Assembly (NCBI GenBank): GCA_963971535.1
Contig: OZ020598.1
Coordinates: forward strand, 94,131,360-94,195,359
Direction of reading: 5' to 3'
Source: Notolepis coatsorum
Taxonomy: Eukaryota; Chordata; Actinopteri; Aulopiformes; Paralepididae
Length of the DNA stretch: 64,000 bases
Shown in pieces: positions 9,241 through 20,810 of this stretch (positions are counted from its first letter, which is position 1; the number at the start of each line of letters is the position of its first letter). The position numbers and the translations under genes are program-made. The notes beneath the pieces were generated by a model, which had not been told where the DNA came from, searched no databases, and saw only the letters and a program-made list of their open reading frames with translations.

Positions 9241-12200
9241 TTCAGGAGTCAGCTACAACCTGTAACATGTTTCAGGAGTCAGCTACAACCTGTAACATGT
9301 TTCAGCAGTCAGCTACAACCTGTAACATGTTTCAGCAGTCAGCTACAACCTGTAACATGTTTCAGCAGTCAGCTATAACCTGTAACATGTTTCAGCAGTC
9401 AGCTACAACCTGTAACATGTTTCAGCAGTCAGCTACAACCTGTAGCATGTTTCAGCAGTCAGCTACAACCTGTAGCATGTTTCAGCAGTCAGCTACAACC
9501 TGTAACATGTTTCAGGAGTCAGCTACAACCTGTAACATGTTTCAGGAGTCAGCTACAACCTGTAATATGTTTCAGCAGTCAGCTACAACCTGTAGCATGT
9601 TTCAGGAGTCAGCTACAACCTGTAACATGTTTCAGGAGTCAGCTACAACCTGTAGCATGTTTCAGGAGTCAGCTACAACCTGTAGCATGTTTCAGGAGTC
9701 AGCTACAACCTGTAACATGTTTCAGCAGTCAGCTACAACCTGTAACATGTTTCAGCAGTCAGCTACAACCTGTAACATGTTTCAGCAGTCAGCTACAACC
9801 TGTAACATGTTTCAGCAGTCAGCTACAACCTGTAACATGTTTCAGGAGTCAGCTACAACCTGTAGCATGTTTCAGCAGTCAGCTACAACCTGTAACATGT
9901 TTCAGCAGTCAGCTACAACCTGTAACATGTTTCAGGAGTCAGCTACAACCTGTAGCATGTTTCAGCAGTCAGCTACAACCTGTAGCATGTTTCAGCAGTC
10001 AGCTACAACCTGTAACATGTTTCAGCAGTCAGCTACAACCTGTAGCATGTTTCAGCAGTCAGCTACAACCTGTAACATGTTTCAGGAGTCAGCTACAACC
10101 TGTAGCATGTTTCAGCAGTCAGCTACAACCTGTAGCATGTTTCAGCAGTCAGCTACAACCTGTAGCATGTTTCAGCAGTCAGCTACAACCTGTAACATGT
10201 TTCAGCAGTCAGCTACAACCTGTAACATGTTTCAGGAGTCAGCTACAACCTGTAACATGTTTCAGGAGTCAGCTACAACCTGTAACATGTTTCAGCAGTC
10301 AGCTACAACCTGTAGCATGTTTCAGCAGTCAGCTACAACCTGTAACATGTTTCAGCAGTCAGCTACAACCTGTAGCATGTTTCAGGAGTCAGCTACAACC
10401 TGTAGCATGTTTCAGGAGTCAGCTACAACCTGTAACATGTTTCAGCAGGCAGCTACAACCTGTAACATGTTTCAGGAGTCAGCTACAACCTGTAACATGT
10501 TTCAGGAGTCAGCTACAACCTGTAACATGTTTCAGGAGTCAGCTACAACCTGTAACATGTTTCAGGAGTCAGCTACAACCTGTAGCATGTTTCAGGAGTC
10601 AGCTACAACCTGTAACATGTTTCAGCAGTCAGCTACAACCTGTAACATGTTTCAGGAGTCAGCTACAACCTGTAACATGTTTCAGCAGTCAGCTACAACC
10701 TGTAGCATGTTTCAGGAGTCAGCTACAACCTGTAACATGTTTCAGGAGTCAGCTACAACCTGTAACATGTTTCAGGAGTCAGCTACAACCTGTAACATGT
10801 TTCAGGAGTCAGCTACAACCTGTAGCATGTTTCAGCAGTCAGCTACAACCTGTAACATGTTTCAGGAGTCAGCTACAACCTGTAGCATGTTTCAGGAGTC
10901 AGCTACAACCTGTAACATGTTTCAGCAGTCAGCTACAACCTGTAGCATGTTTCAGGAGTCAGCTACAACCTGTAACATGTTTCAGGAGTCAGCTACAACC
11001 TGTAACATGTTTCAGGAGTCAGCTACAACCTGTAACATGTTTCAGGAGTCAGCTACAACCTGTAGCATGTTTCAGCAGTCAGCTACAACCTGTAACATGT
11101 TTCAGCAGTCAGCTACAACCTGTAGCATGTTTCAGGAGTCAGCTACAACCTGTAACATGTTTCAGCAGTCAGCTACAACCTGTAACATGTTTCAGCAGTC
11201 AGCTACAACCTGTAACGTGTTTCAGGAGTCAGCTACAACCTGTAGCATGTTTCAGGAGTCAGCTACAACCTGTAGCATGTTTCAGCAGTCAGCTACAACC
11301 TGTAGCATGTTTCAGCAGTCAGCTACAACCTGTAGCATGTTTCAGCAGTCAGCTACAACCTGTAACATGTTTCAGCAGTCAGCTACAACCTGTAGCATGT
11401 TTCAGGAGTCAGCTACAACCTGTAGCATGTTTCAGCAGTCAGCTACAACCTGTAGCATGTTTCAGGAGTCAGCTACAACCTGTAACATGTTTCAGGAGTC
11501 AGCTACAACCTGTAACATGTTTCAGGAGTCAGCTACAACCTGTAACATGTTTCAGGAGTCAGCTACAACCTGTAACATGTTTCAGCAGTCAGCTACAACC
11601 TGTAGCATGTTTCAGGAGTCAGCTACAACCTGTAACATGTTTCAGGAGTCAGCTACAGCCTGTAACATGTTTCAGCAGTCAGCTACAACCTGTAGCATGT
11701 TTCAGGAGTCAGCTACAACCTGTAACATGTTTCAGGAGTCAGCTACAACCTGTAACATGTTTCAGCAGTCAGCTACAACCTGTAACATGTTTCAGCAGTC
11801 AGCTACAACCTGTAACATGTTTCAGGAGTCAGCTACAACCTGTAACATGTTTCAGGAGTCAGCTACAACCTGTAACATGTTTCAGCAGTCAGCTACAACC
11901 TGTAACATGTTTCAGGAGTCAGCTACAACCTGTAGCATGTTTCAGGAGTCAGCTACAACCTGTAACATGTTTCAACAGTCAGCTACAACCTGTAACATGT
12001 TTCAGCAGTCAGCTACAACCTGTAGCATGTTTCAGGAGTCAGCTACAACCTGTAGCATGTTTCAGCAGTCAGCTACAACCTGTAGCATGTTTCAGGAGTC
12101 AGCTACAACCTGTAACATGTTTCAGGAGTCAGCTACAACCTGTAGCATGTTTCAGGAGTCAGCTACAACCTGTAACATGTTTCAGGAGTCAGCTACAACC

Positions 12201-12415
12201 TGTAACATGTTTCAGGAGTCAGCTACAACCTGTAACATGTTTCAGCAGTCAGCTACAACCTGTAGCATGTTTCAGGAGTCAGCTACAACCTGTAGCATGT
12301 TTCAGCAGTCAGCTACAACCTGTAACATGTTTCAGGAGTCAGCTACAACCTGTAGCATGTTTCAGGAGTCAGCTACAACCTGTAGCATGTTTCAGGAGTC
12401 AGCTACAACCTGTAA
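9241..12415. repeat. 30-bp minisatellite, left block (about 106 copies)
   Basis: The unit begins TTCAG[C/G]AGTCAGCTACAAC and ends with CTGTA[A/G]CATGT. Almost every copy is identical except at these two positions. Rare variants are TTCAACAG, AACGTG, CTATAAC, CAGGCAG and CTACAGCC. Thirty is divisible by three and the unit has no stop in two + frames, so a 1114-codon open frame of MFQ[E/Q]SATTC[N/S] results. This frame is a by-product: no start context, no unique sequence, and it lies in a POLR1A intron. Confidence 0.98.
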
Positions 12416-13525
12416 TAGGGCTGGGCGATATGGCCTAAATATGATATCACGATATTTTCTGACCTTTCGGCGATACACGATACGCATCACGATGTTTTTC
12501 TTTTTTTCCCCCAAACAATTCATTATGAGGCTTACCAAGACAGTATTTGAGTTTGCAAGCTAACATTAAAGACAAAATAAAATACCCATGCATTTAGCAT
12601 TTTTATATTATATATTAGATTTAGATTATTGGATTATTAGATTATATATTGCATATATTTAGCAATGAGATATTATATGATTTAGATACGAAATATGATG
12701 AATTGAAAATGGGGGACCCTGATGTAAACAAGACGAAAGTCTTTCTCTGGTCTGCATCCTCCAGTCCACTGTTGACTGTTGTTGTATTGAGCTGTACTGT
12801 ATTGTACCTATGCTGCAATCTGTTAATAACGTTTATATTCATTCAGTCGGCAAACAGAATCATTTTGATTGACAGTCGCGTCTGCCAATTACGTCACATC
12901 GCTTGCACCCGCCCTGCTGTTCTTAGCACCAATCGGCAAGCGCGTATTAATTTTTTACTTCCGCTATTGGAGAGCTCAATGAAAACAACAATGGCAGCGG
13001 TAGCTCGCCGCGGCCGACTTTTACCTTTTAGCTCTGCAGAATGACTAAACGACTGGAGGCATAATGATTTTACTGCAACGGATGTTATAATAAAAGCATT
13101 TCCATACATCTGTCTGATTGAAAACGTTATTAACAGACCGCAGAATGGGCACAACGGAGTCAGCACGGGCTGAGATATGAACGGCTAATGCTTGCTATAT
13201 CTAGGTCGACCTCGGTCGTTGCTATGTAAATACGCTGATGTTATTGAAAGTGTAACTATATAGAGACCTCTGAACAGGTCCTGCATTATTATTATTATAA
13301 CGTTAATGCCACAAAACGAATGCCTTTGTTATCATAAGTAGTAACTTTTGATGCAGTAGTGTGTGTGTGGGGCGGCGCTGTTCAAAAGTGTCAACGTGTG
13401 GACCAGATTGACGCAACACAAGCCTCTTGGGCAAAACATCACGATATCCACGATACGTTTAAAAAGTGTATCGTTAATGAACTGTACCCGATATTTATAT
13501 AATATCGTCATATCGCCCAGCCCTA
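12416..13525. mobile_element. Non-autonomous hAT element inside the minisatellite
   Basis: Terminal repeats TAGGGCTGGGCGATATG and its reverse complement (to CATATCGCCCAGCCCTA) bound 1110 bp. The 8-bp target duplication ACCTGTAA is exact (12408-12415 and 13526-13533) and is part of the minisatellite unit, so the array already existed when the element inserted. There is no transposase frame. A LINE 3' tail (12695-12850) is nested inside. Confidence 0.93.
12695..12850 (+). mobile_element. 3' tail of LINE family A nested in the hAT element
   Basis: GATGAATTGAAAATGGGGGA, GTCTTTCTCTGGTCTGCATC and GCTGCAATCTGTTAATAA match the 3' end of the LINE at 18600-20069. Confidence 0.8.
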
Positions 13526-16500
13526 ACCTGTAACATGTTTCAGCAGTCAGCTACAACCTGTAGCATGTTTCAGGAGTCAGCTACAACCTGTAACATGTTT
13601 CAGGAGTCAGCTACAACCTGTAGCATGTTTCAGGAGTCAGCTACAACCTGTAACATGTTTCAGCAGTCAGCTACAACCTGTAACATGTTTCAGGAGTCAG
13701 CTACAACCTGTAACATGTTTCAGCAGTCAGCTACAACCTGTAACATGTTTCAGGAGTCAGCTACAACCTGTAACATGTTTCAGCAGTCAGCTACAACCTG
13801 TAGCATGTTTCAGCAGTCAGCTACAACCTGTAGCATGTTTCAGGAGTCAGCTACAACCTGTAGCATGTTTCAGCAGTCAGCTACAACCTGTAGCATGTTT
13901 CAGGAGTCAGCTACAACCTGTAGCATGTTTCAGGAGTCAGCTACAACCTGTAACATGTTTCAGGAGTCAGCTACAACCTGTAACATGTTTCAGCAGTCAG
14001 CTACAACCTGTAACATGTTTCAGGAGTCAGCTACAACCTGTAGCATGTTTCAGCAGTCAGCTACAACCTGTAACATGTTTCAGGAGTCAGCTACAACCTG
14101 TAGCATGTTTCAGCAGTCAGCTACAACCTGTAACATGTTTCAGCAGTCAGCTACAACCTGTAACATGTTTCAGGAGTCAGCTACAACCTGTAACATGTTT
14201 CAGCAGTCAGCTACAACCTGTAGCATGTTTCAGGAGTCAGCTACAACCTGTAACATGTTTCAGGAGTCAGCTACAACCTGTAACATGTTTCAGCAGTCAG
14301 CTACAACATGTGGCATGTTTCAGCAGTCAGCTACAACCTGTAACATGTTTCAGGAGTCAGCTACAACCTGTAACATGTTTCAGGAGTCAGCTACAACCTG
14401 TAGCATGTTTCAGCAGTCAGCTACAACCTGTAACATGTTTCAGCAGTCAGCTACAACCTGTAACATGTTTCAGCAGTCAGCTACAACCTGTAACATGTTT
14501 CAGCAGTCAGCTACAACCTGTAACATGTTTCAGGAGTCAGCTACAACCTGTAACATGTTTCAGCAGTCAGCTACAACCTGTAACATGTTTCAGCAGTCAG
14601 CTACAACCTGTAGCATGTTTCAGGAGTCAGCTACAACCTGTAACATGTTTCAGCAGTCAGCTACAACCTGTAGCATGTTTCAGCAGTCAGCTACAACCTG
14701 TAACATGTTTCAGCAGTCAGCTACAACCTGTAACATGTTTCAGCAGTCAGCTACAACCTGTAACATGTTTCAGGAGTCAGCTACAACCTGTAACATGTTT
14801 CAGCAGTCAGCTACAACCTGTAGCATGTTTCAGGAGTCAGCTACAACCTGTAGCATGTTTCAGCAGTCAGCTACAACCTGTAACATGTTTCAGGAGTCAG
14901 CTACAACCTGTAACATGTTTCAGCAGTCAGTTACAACCTGTAGCATGTTTCAACAGTCAGCTACAACCTGTAACATGTTTCAGCAGTCAGCTACAACCTG
15001 TAACATGTTTCAGCAGTCAGCTACAACCTGTAACATGTTTCAGGAGTCAGCTACAACCTGTAACATGTTTCAGCAGTCAGCTACAACCTGTAGCATGTTT
15101 CAGGAGTCAGCTACAACCTGTAGCATGTTTCAGCAGTCAGCTACAACCTGTAACATGTTTCAGCAGTCAGCTACAACCTGTAGCATGTTTCAGGAGTCAG
15201 CTACAACCTGTAACATGTTTCAGGAGTCAGCTACAACCTGTAGCATGTTTCAGGAGTCAGCTACAACCTGTAACATGTTTCAGGAGTCAGCTACAACCTG
15301 TAGCATGTTTCAGCAGTCAGCTACAACCTGTAGCATGTTTCAGGAGTCAGCTACAACCTGTAACATGTTTCAGGAGTCAGCTACAACCTGTAACATGTTT
15401 CAGGAGTCAGCTACAACCTGTAACATGTTTCAGCAGTCAGCTACAACCTGTAACATGTTTCAGGAGTCAGCTACAACCTGTGGCATGTTTCAGCAGTCAG
15501 CTACAACCTGTAACATGTTTCAGGAGTCAGCTACAACCTGTAACATGTTTCAGGAGTCAGCTACAACCTGTAACATGTTTCAGGAGTCAGCTACAACCTG
15601 TGGCATGTTTCAGCAGTCAGCTACAACCTGTAACATGTTTCAGGAGTCAGCTACAACCTGTAACATGTTTCAGCAGTCAGCTACAACCTGTAACATGTTT
15701 CAGGAGTCAGCTACAACCTGTAACATGTTTCAGCAGTCAGCTACAACCTGTAACATGTTTCAGCAGTCAGCTACAACCTGTAACATGTTTCAGGAGTCAG
15801 CTACAACCTGTAACATGTTTCAGGAGTCAGCTACAACCTGTGGCATGTTTCAGCAGTCAGCTACAACCTGTAACATGTTTCAGGAGTCAGCTACAACCTG
15901 TAACATGTTTCAGCAGTCAGCTACAACCTGTAACATGTTTCAGGAGTCAGCTACAACCTGTAGCATGTTTCAGGAGTCAGCTACAACCTGTAACATGTTT
16001 CAGGAGTCAGCTACAACCTGTAACATGTTTCAACAGTCAGCTACAACCTGTAGCATGTTTCAGGAGTCAGCTACAACCTGTAACATGTTTCAGGAGTCAG
16101 CTACAACCTGTAACATGTTTCAGGAGTCAGCTACAACCTGTAACATGTTTCAGCAGTCAGCTACAACCTGTAACATGTTTCAGGAGTCAGCTACAACCTG
16201 TAACATGTTTCAACAGTCAGCTACAACCTGTAACATGTTTCAGGAGTCAGCTACAACCTGTAACATGTTTCAGCAGTCAGCTACAACCTGTAACATGTTT
16301 CAGGAGTCAGCTACAACCTGTAGCATGTTTCAGGAGTCAGCTACAACCTGTAACATGTTTCAGCAGTCAGCTACAACCTGTAACATGTTTCAGCAGTCAG
16401 CTACAACCTGTAACATGTTTCAGGAGTCAGCTACAACCTGTAGCATGTTTCAGCAGTCAGCTACAACCTGTAACATGTTTCAGCAGTCAGCTACAACCTG

Positions 16501-16976
16501 TAGCATGTTTCAGGAGTCAGCTACAACCTGTAACATGTTTCAGCAGTCAGCTACAACCTGTAACATGTTTCAGCAGTCAGCTACAACCTGTAACATGTTT
16601 CAGGAGTCAGCTACAACCTGTAGCATGTTTCAGGAGTCAGCTACAACCTGTAGCATGTTTCAGCAGTCAGCTACAACCTGTAACATGTTTCAGCAGTCAG
16701 CTACAACCTGTAACATGTTTCAGGAGTCAGCTACAACCTGTAGCATGTTTCAGGAGTCAGCTACAACCTGTAACATGTTTCAGGAGTCAGCTACAACCTG
16801 TAACATGTTTCAGGAGTCAGCTACAACCTGTAACATGTTTCAGCAGTCAGCTACAACCTGTAACATGTTTCAGCAGTCAGCTACAACCTGTAACATGTTT
16901 CAGGAATCAGCTACAACCTGTAACATGTTTCAGGAGTCAGCTACAACCTGTAGCATGTTTCAGGAGCCAGCTACAA
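13526..16976. repeat. 30-bp minisatellite, right block (about 114 copies)
   Basis: Continues the array with the same two variable positions. A CTGTGGCATG variant occurs at about 14310, 15480, 15600 and 15840. Three of these are spaced 120 and 240 bp apart, which points to duplication of four-unit blocks. A TTCAACAG variant recurs near 14950, 16030 and 16210. The last unit degenerates at AGGAGCCAGCTACAAATGAA. Confidence 0.98.
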
Positions 16977-17035
16977 ATGAAATTTACTTACCATCTTCTC
17001 CAGAGTCTGACAAGAAGATAGATACAGATGTCCTG

Positions 17036-17482
17036 TAGGGAATTTGGAATTCGAAGCTTCGGGCAGAGATTCCATTTTAATTCGAAGCTTCGAAGTGTAC
17101 ATCTTTTTTTCTTCTTTTTTTCTTTTTTTTAATGTTGTGGGACTTGTACAGCACTTTGTTCAACTTTGTCAGTGCTGTAAAGTTTTAACCTTTTTAAATC
17201 TTAGACAAACTAAACACTTTGCTTTCATGAAATATTGGCTTTATAAAAGCAGCACAATGAACACAAATCTGTCAGTGCCGAGTCCGACCTCATCTTAAAT
17301 AACAAACAGCATTGCTTGTTGTAATTAACAAAGAGAGGCAGAGTTGATTTTGCAAAAAAAAATTATAATAAAAAATATTCATATTCATATATATATATAT
17401 TTTTTTAAATAATCGATTTTTATTTTCATATTCGAATCCCATGCCCATCGAACGAAGCTTCGAAGTATTTAAGACAGCCCTA
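17036..17482. mobile_element. hAT MITE with TTCGAAGCTTCGAA motifs
   Basis: The ends are TAGGG and CCCTA, with AATTCGAAGCTTCG repeats just inside both. The 8-bp duplication ATGTCCTG is exact at 17028-17035 and 17483-17490. It is 447 bp long and AT-rich, with no transposase. Confidence 0.88.
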
Positions 17483-17994
17483 ATGTCCTGTATGCTCGGC
17501 TATTCGGCTGTGAGCTCGCCTTTTTAAATAGAACCTGTAATGCCGTCAAACAGGTAGAAGAGCCCCGCTTGGTATTGCACTTTATTGACATTTTTTTATT
17601 TGGTCAAAGTTACTGAACTCCAACCCACACATCAGACCAAAACAAGATTGGACAATGCTGCAATAGCAGCTGGTAAAACATTGCCGATTTATGGAATGAC
17701 CATTGTTATGTGTCCAAAACCCGAAATAAAAAATAACTGAACTGAACTGCCTTGACACCATGTATAGACCTGTCTCACCGTTTAATTTCTCTATAAACTG
17801 TACTGCTGGTTGGAATGTGGTTGGAATCACAATAAACCTGCTTGACAACTTCGGAGACAGTAGCAAGGGTGAGTTTACCTGCCCAACAGAAATAGACCAA
17901 GCGCTGCATAACCTTTCACGCCCCATGCACACACAACAAAGGCTTTCCACAGACGCACCAAAAAGGAAGGAACACGCCAAACCACACCTTTTTA

Positions 17995-18107
17995 CCGAAC
18001 CACTGCTGCTTGGGCGCAGTGATTTCATCACCTCAAAAGCCCTGTTTTTTTTTGAGAAACTGGGCTTTTGAGGTGATGAAATCACTGCCCAGGCAGCAGT
18101 GGTTCGG
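17995..18107 (+). other. Long near-perfect hairpin in the POLR1A intron
   Basis: The 5' arm 17995-18042 (starts CCGAACCACTGCTGC, ends CACCTCAAAAGCCC) pairs with 18062-18107 around a 19-nt loop. It has one G-U-compatible mismatch and one 2-nt bulge, and weaker pairing continues outward. It could be a foldback element or, if transcribed with POLR1A, a pre-miRNA-like stem. Neither is shown by sequence alone. Confidence 0.8.
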
Positions 18108-18599
18108 CAAAAAAGAGTTCCAAGCGCCACGCCGTGTTTTCCTTTTTACCCCCTTGAATGCCACGTTCCACTCCCAATGTTAACGTTAATATCGCCTAAT
18201 CTATGTTTTAAATTATGGCTATGTGTCTAATCTGCCCGTCGCTTATCAAAGAATCATTTTCCAGTCAGTGTTGTCAAGGCAGATTGGTTTTTTATCGCTT
18301 CATTTCTGTTTGAGAGCATTTTGAAAAGCACCCGTTTTCAGGTGAAAAACAGCCCATTCTGTGATAATCGCCTTTTACTGGAATATTCCAGAACGTTGAT
18401 ATTTGTCGGCCTATTTATGAATAGTTTTCAAATAAACGCTAGATGATCAATAGTATACGTGCACGCACGCACGTTCGCTGATAATAGCTGATTTCATTCC
18501 CTCATGGATTTTACAGTGAAACAGATAGAGCACATATCACAAAAAAGCGTATATCTCCTCGAAAGCTAGTCTGATTATCCTAACACTGATAACATAGAT

Positions 18600-20069
18600 T
18601 CCTTACCTGACATCAGATGGTATCCAGAGGTAGAGGTAAACGGTACTCTATCCCCCCCCCTCACAGTGAGCTGTGGTGTTCCACAAGGAAGCATACTAGG
18701 ACCGCTACTCTTCCTAATTTATGCAAATGACATGTCGTCAGCCTGTGACTGCAACTTGTTCCTGTTTGCGGACGACTCAGCCCTGCTGGTCTCTGACAAG
18801 AACAAATTGCAGGTTGAAAAAACCCTCAGCACGGAACTAGGCAAAATCTGCATATGGCTCGCTGATAACAAACTATCATTACACATGGGCAAAACAGAGT
18901 CCATTCTCTTCGGTTCAAATAACAAACTCAGCAAGACCGACGGATTCTCAGTTACAGTGGGTGACAATATTGTCACAAGGAAAGACGAAATTACCTACCT
19001 GGGTTCCATCCTAGAGGAAAATCTTTCCTGTGACAAAATGGCATCCAATGTAATAAAAAAAGTCAACCAACGAACTAGATTCTTGTACCGGATCTCCTCT
19101 CTGGTAAACAAGAATACCCTGAAGACTCTGGCAGGAGCACTCATTCAAGGGTACTATGACTATGCGTGCACCTCATGGTACCAAAGCACCTCAAAGGCGC
19201 TTAAAACAAAATTACAAACATCACAAAACAAACTGGTCAGACTACTACTTGACCTGAACCCCAGAACCCACCTCACCCCTGCCCACTTTGCCAACCTAGG
19301 ATGGCTTAGAGTAGACGACAGAGTACAGCAACTTGCAATGGGCCTGGTCTACAAGATACACTATACGACCGGGGTGCCCATGTACATGTCAAAATACTTC
19401 CCAAAGGTCAGTGAATACCACAACCACTACACCAGAGGAAGCTCAACAAATCATGTTAAACCCAGATTCGGCTCAAACAAGGGACTAAACACGTTTCGCA
19501 ATTATGCCACAACAATGTGGAACGCCCTACCCAAAGCTGTAAAGGAATGTGAATCCCTGCCCACATTCAAAACCGCCCTTAAAGGGCACCTACGGGAGGC
19601 TGCAATTCGAAACTGGCCACCGTAAATGCCCAAAACCCCCACCACCTCCTAATAGACAGTCTCCTCCCCACCGCATGTATATATTCCCTCCCCGCCGTAT
19701 GTATATTTCCCTCCCACCCACCCACCCCCTCCTAATGTACAGTCCCCTCCCCATCATATGTATATACTCTGTCAGGATCTAGGGGTAACAGTACTGTATA
19801 TTTGAATACCGCCTATGTCACAAATGTATCAGTACTAAATACCTATATGTCCCTATGCCATAAATGTCATGTATGTTGTGTATGTCATAAATGTCTATAT
19901 GAATTGAAAATGGGGGACCCTGATGGAAACAAGACAAACGTCTTTCTCAGGTCTGCATCCCCTTAACAATTGTATGTATTGAGCCGTACTGTATTGTACC
20001 CATTCTGCAATCTGTTAAATAAAGTTTTCATTCATTCATTCATTCATTCATTCATTCATTCATTCATTC
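18600..20069 (+). mobile_element. LINE family A, 5'-truncated, RT C-terminal half plus 3' tail
   Basis: An open frame (about 18600-19625) starts within the reverse transcriptase. It has SCGVPQGSILGPLLFLIY (motif B region), the catalytic FADDSALL, DNKLSLHMGKTESILFGS and then the typical C-terminal region (LQTSQNKLVRLLLDLNPRTH to FKTALKGHL). The 3' UTR includes AAAATGGGGGACCCTGATG and TCTGCAATCTGTTAAATAAA and ends in (ATTC)n at about 20025-20069. I place it in the CR1/L2/jockey-type group from RT motifs; the exact clade is uncertain. The 5' truncation removes the endonuclease. Fragments of the same 3' end recur throughout the window. Confidence 0.85.
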
Positions 20070-20402
20070 CAAATGGTATATTCCAATTCCTGATCACCAT
20101 TCGAAAAAATCGATAAGTGTATAGATCTAACGTGTATACAGTAGAACTCATGATCCGCGGGGCTCAGAGGATCCAGAATGAACTCTGCTAACTCCGGCTG
20201 CATCAGTGGACTGGAAAATGTGGACTGGAATATTTTTTTCCCCCAATCCATTTTCATTGAGTTCATTCCAAAGGGGTGATTTACCATCTGGGAGATGATA
20301 GGGGGCGCTTTTTTCACATCTGATCGCCGGCGGCCCTTGGGTAGGCTAGGGGTAGGCTCGCGTGATGCAATATGATTTCAGATCGCTAAAAAAAAAATAA
20401 TA

Positions 20403-20488
20403 ATAATAATTCCGAGAAATCTCGTGAGTGGCTTTCAACGTAACTATCGTAAACACGAGATTAGCCGTGAGTGGCTCTCAAAGTGTTA
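20403..20488. mobile_element. piggyBac-like terminus
   Basis: The reverse complement begins TTAACACTTTGAGAGCCACT, followed by CACGGCTAATCTCGTG, resembling piggyBac-type ends next to a TTAA target. I did not find the other end. Confidence 0.4.
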
Positions 20489-20709
20489 AAACGCTAACGC
20501 TATTAAAAAAAATTTAAATACAGTGGAGGTTAAAATAAGAATATGACTTGGCCTGAAAAAAGGTTCAGTCAGGAGATTATTTTTTTGCTTTAATCCCTGG
20601 GATTGACACATTCACTCACTATCTGTCTATCTCCTGTCTGTCTGTCTGTCTCTATCTCTCTTCCCCTCTCTCTCTCTTCCCCTCTCTCTCTCTCCCCCTC
20701 TCCCCCCAG

Positions 20710-20810
20710 GTTCTCATGACCAGCTGGTGTCTCCCTCTGCCTGCCTGGTGGTGGGGAAGGTGGTGAAAGGAGGAACGGGCATCTTCCAACTGAAACAGCC
20801 TCTGCAGTAG
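20710..20810 (+). CDS. polr1a: POLR1A last coding exon and stop
   Basis: After the acceptor CCCCCCAG the split Gly codon is completed. The exon encodes [20 protein letters not shown], then [12 protein letters not shown] and TAG at 20808-20810. Human RPA1 ends [11 protein letters not shown]...GTGLFELKQPLR, so this is the true C-terminus. The upstream intron is 12.9 kb, and the acceptor is preceded by a long CT-rich tract (20630-20707). Confidence 0.96.

Noticed and set aside
9219-12563. 1114-codon open frame of MFQ[E/Q]SATTC[N/S] decapeptides
   Set aside because: It is the in-frame reading of a 30-bp minisatellite within a POLR1A intron; the frame persists because 30 is divisible by three and the unit lacks stops. 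It runs directly into hAT transposon sequence.
9241-16976. CRISPR-like array
   Set aside because: Units are contiguous with no unique spacers, and the context is a vertebrate nuclear gene.
13535-17038. 1167-codon repeat protein and a 903-codon protein in another frame
   Set aside because: Same minisatellite. Two frames are open simultaneously, which argues against selection on either.
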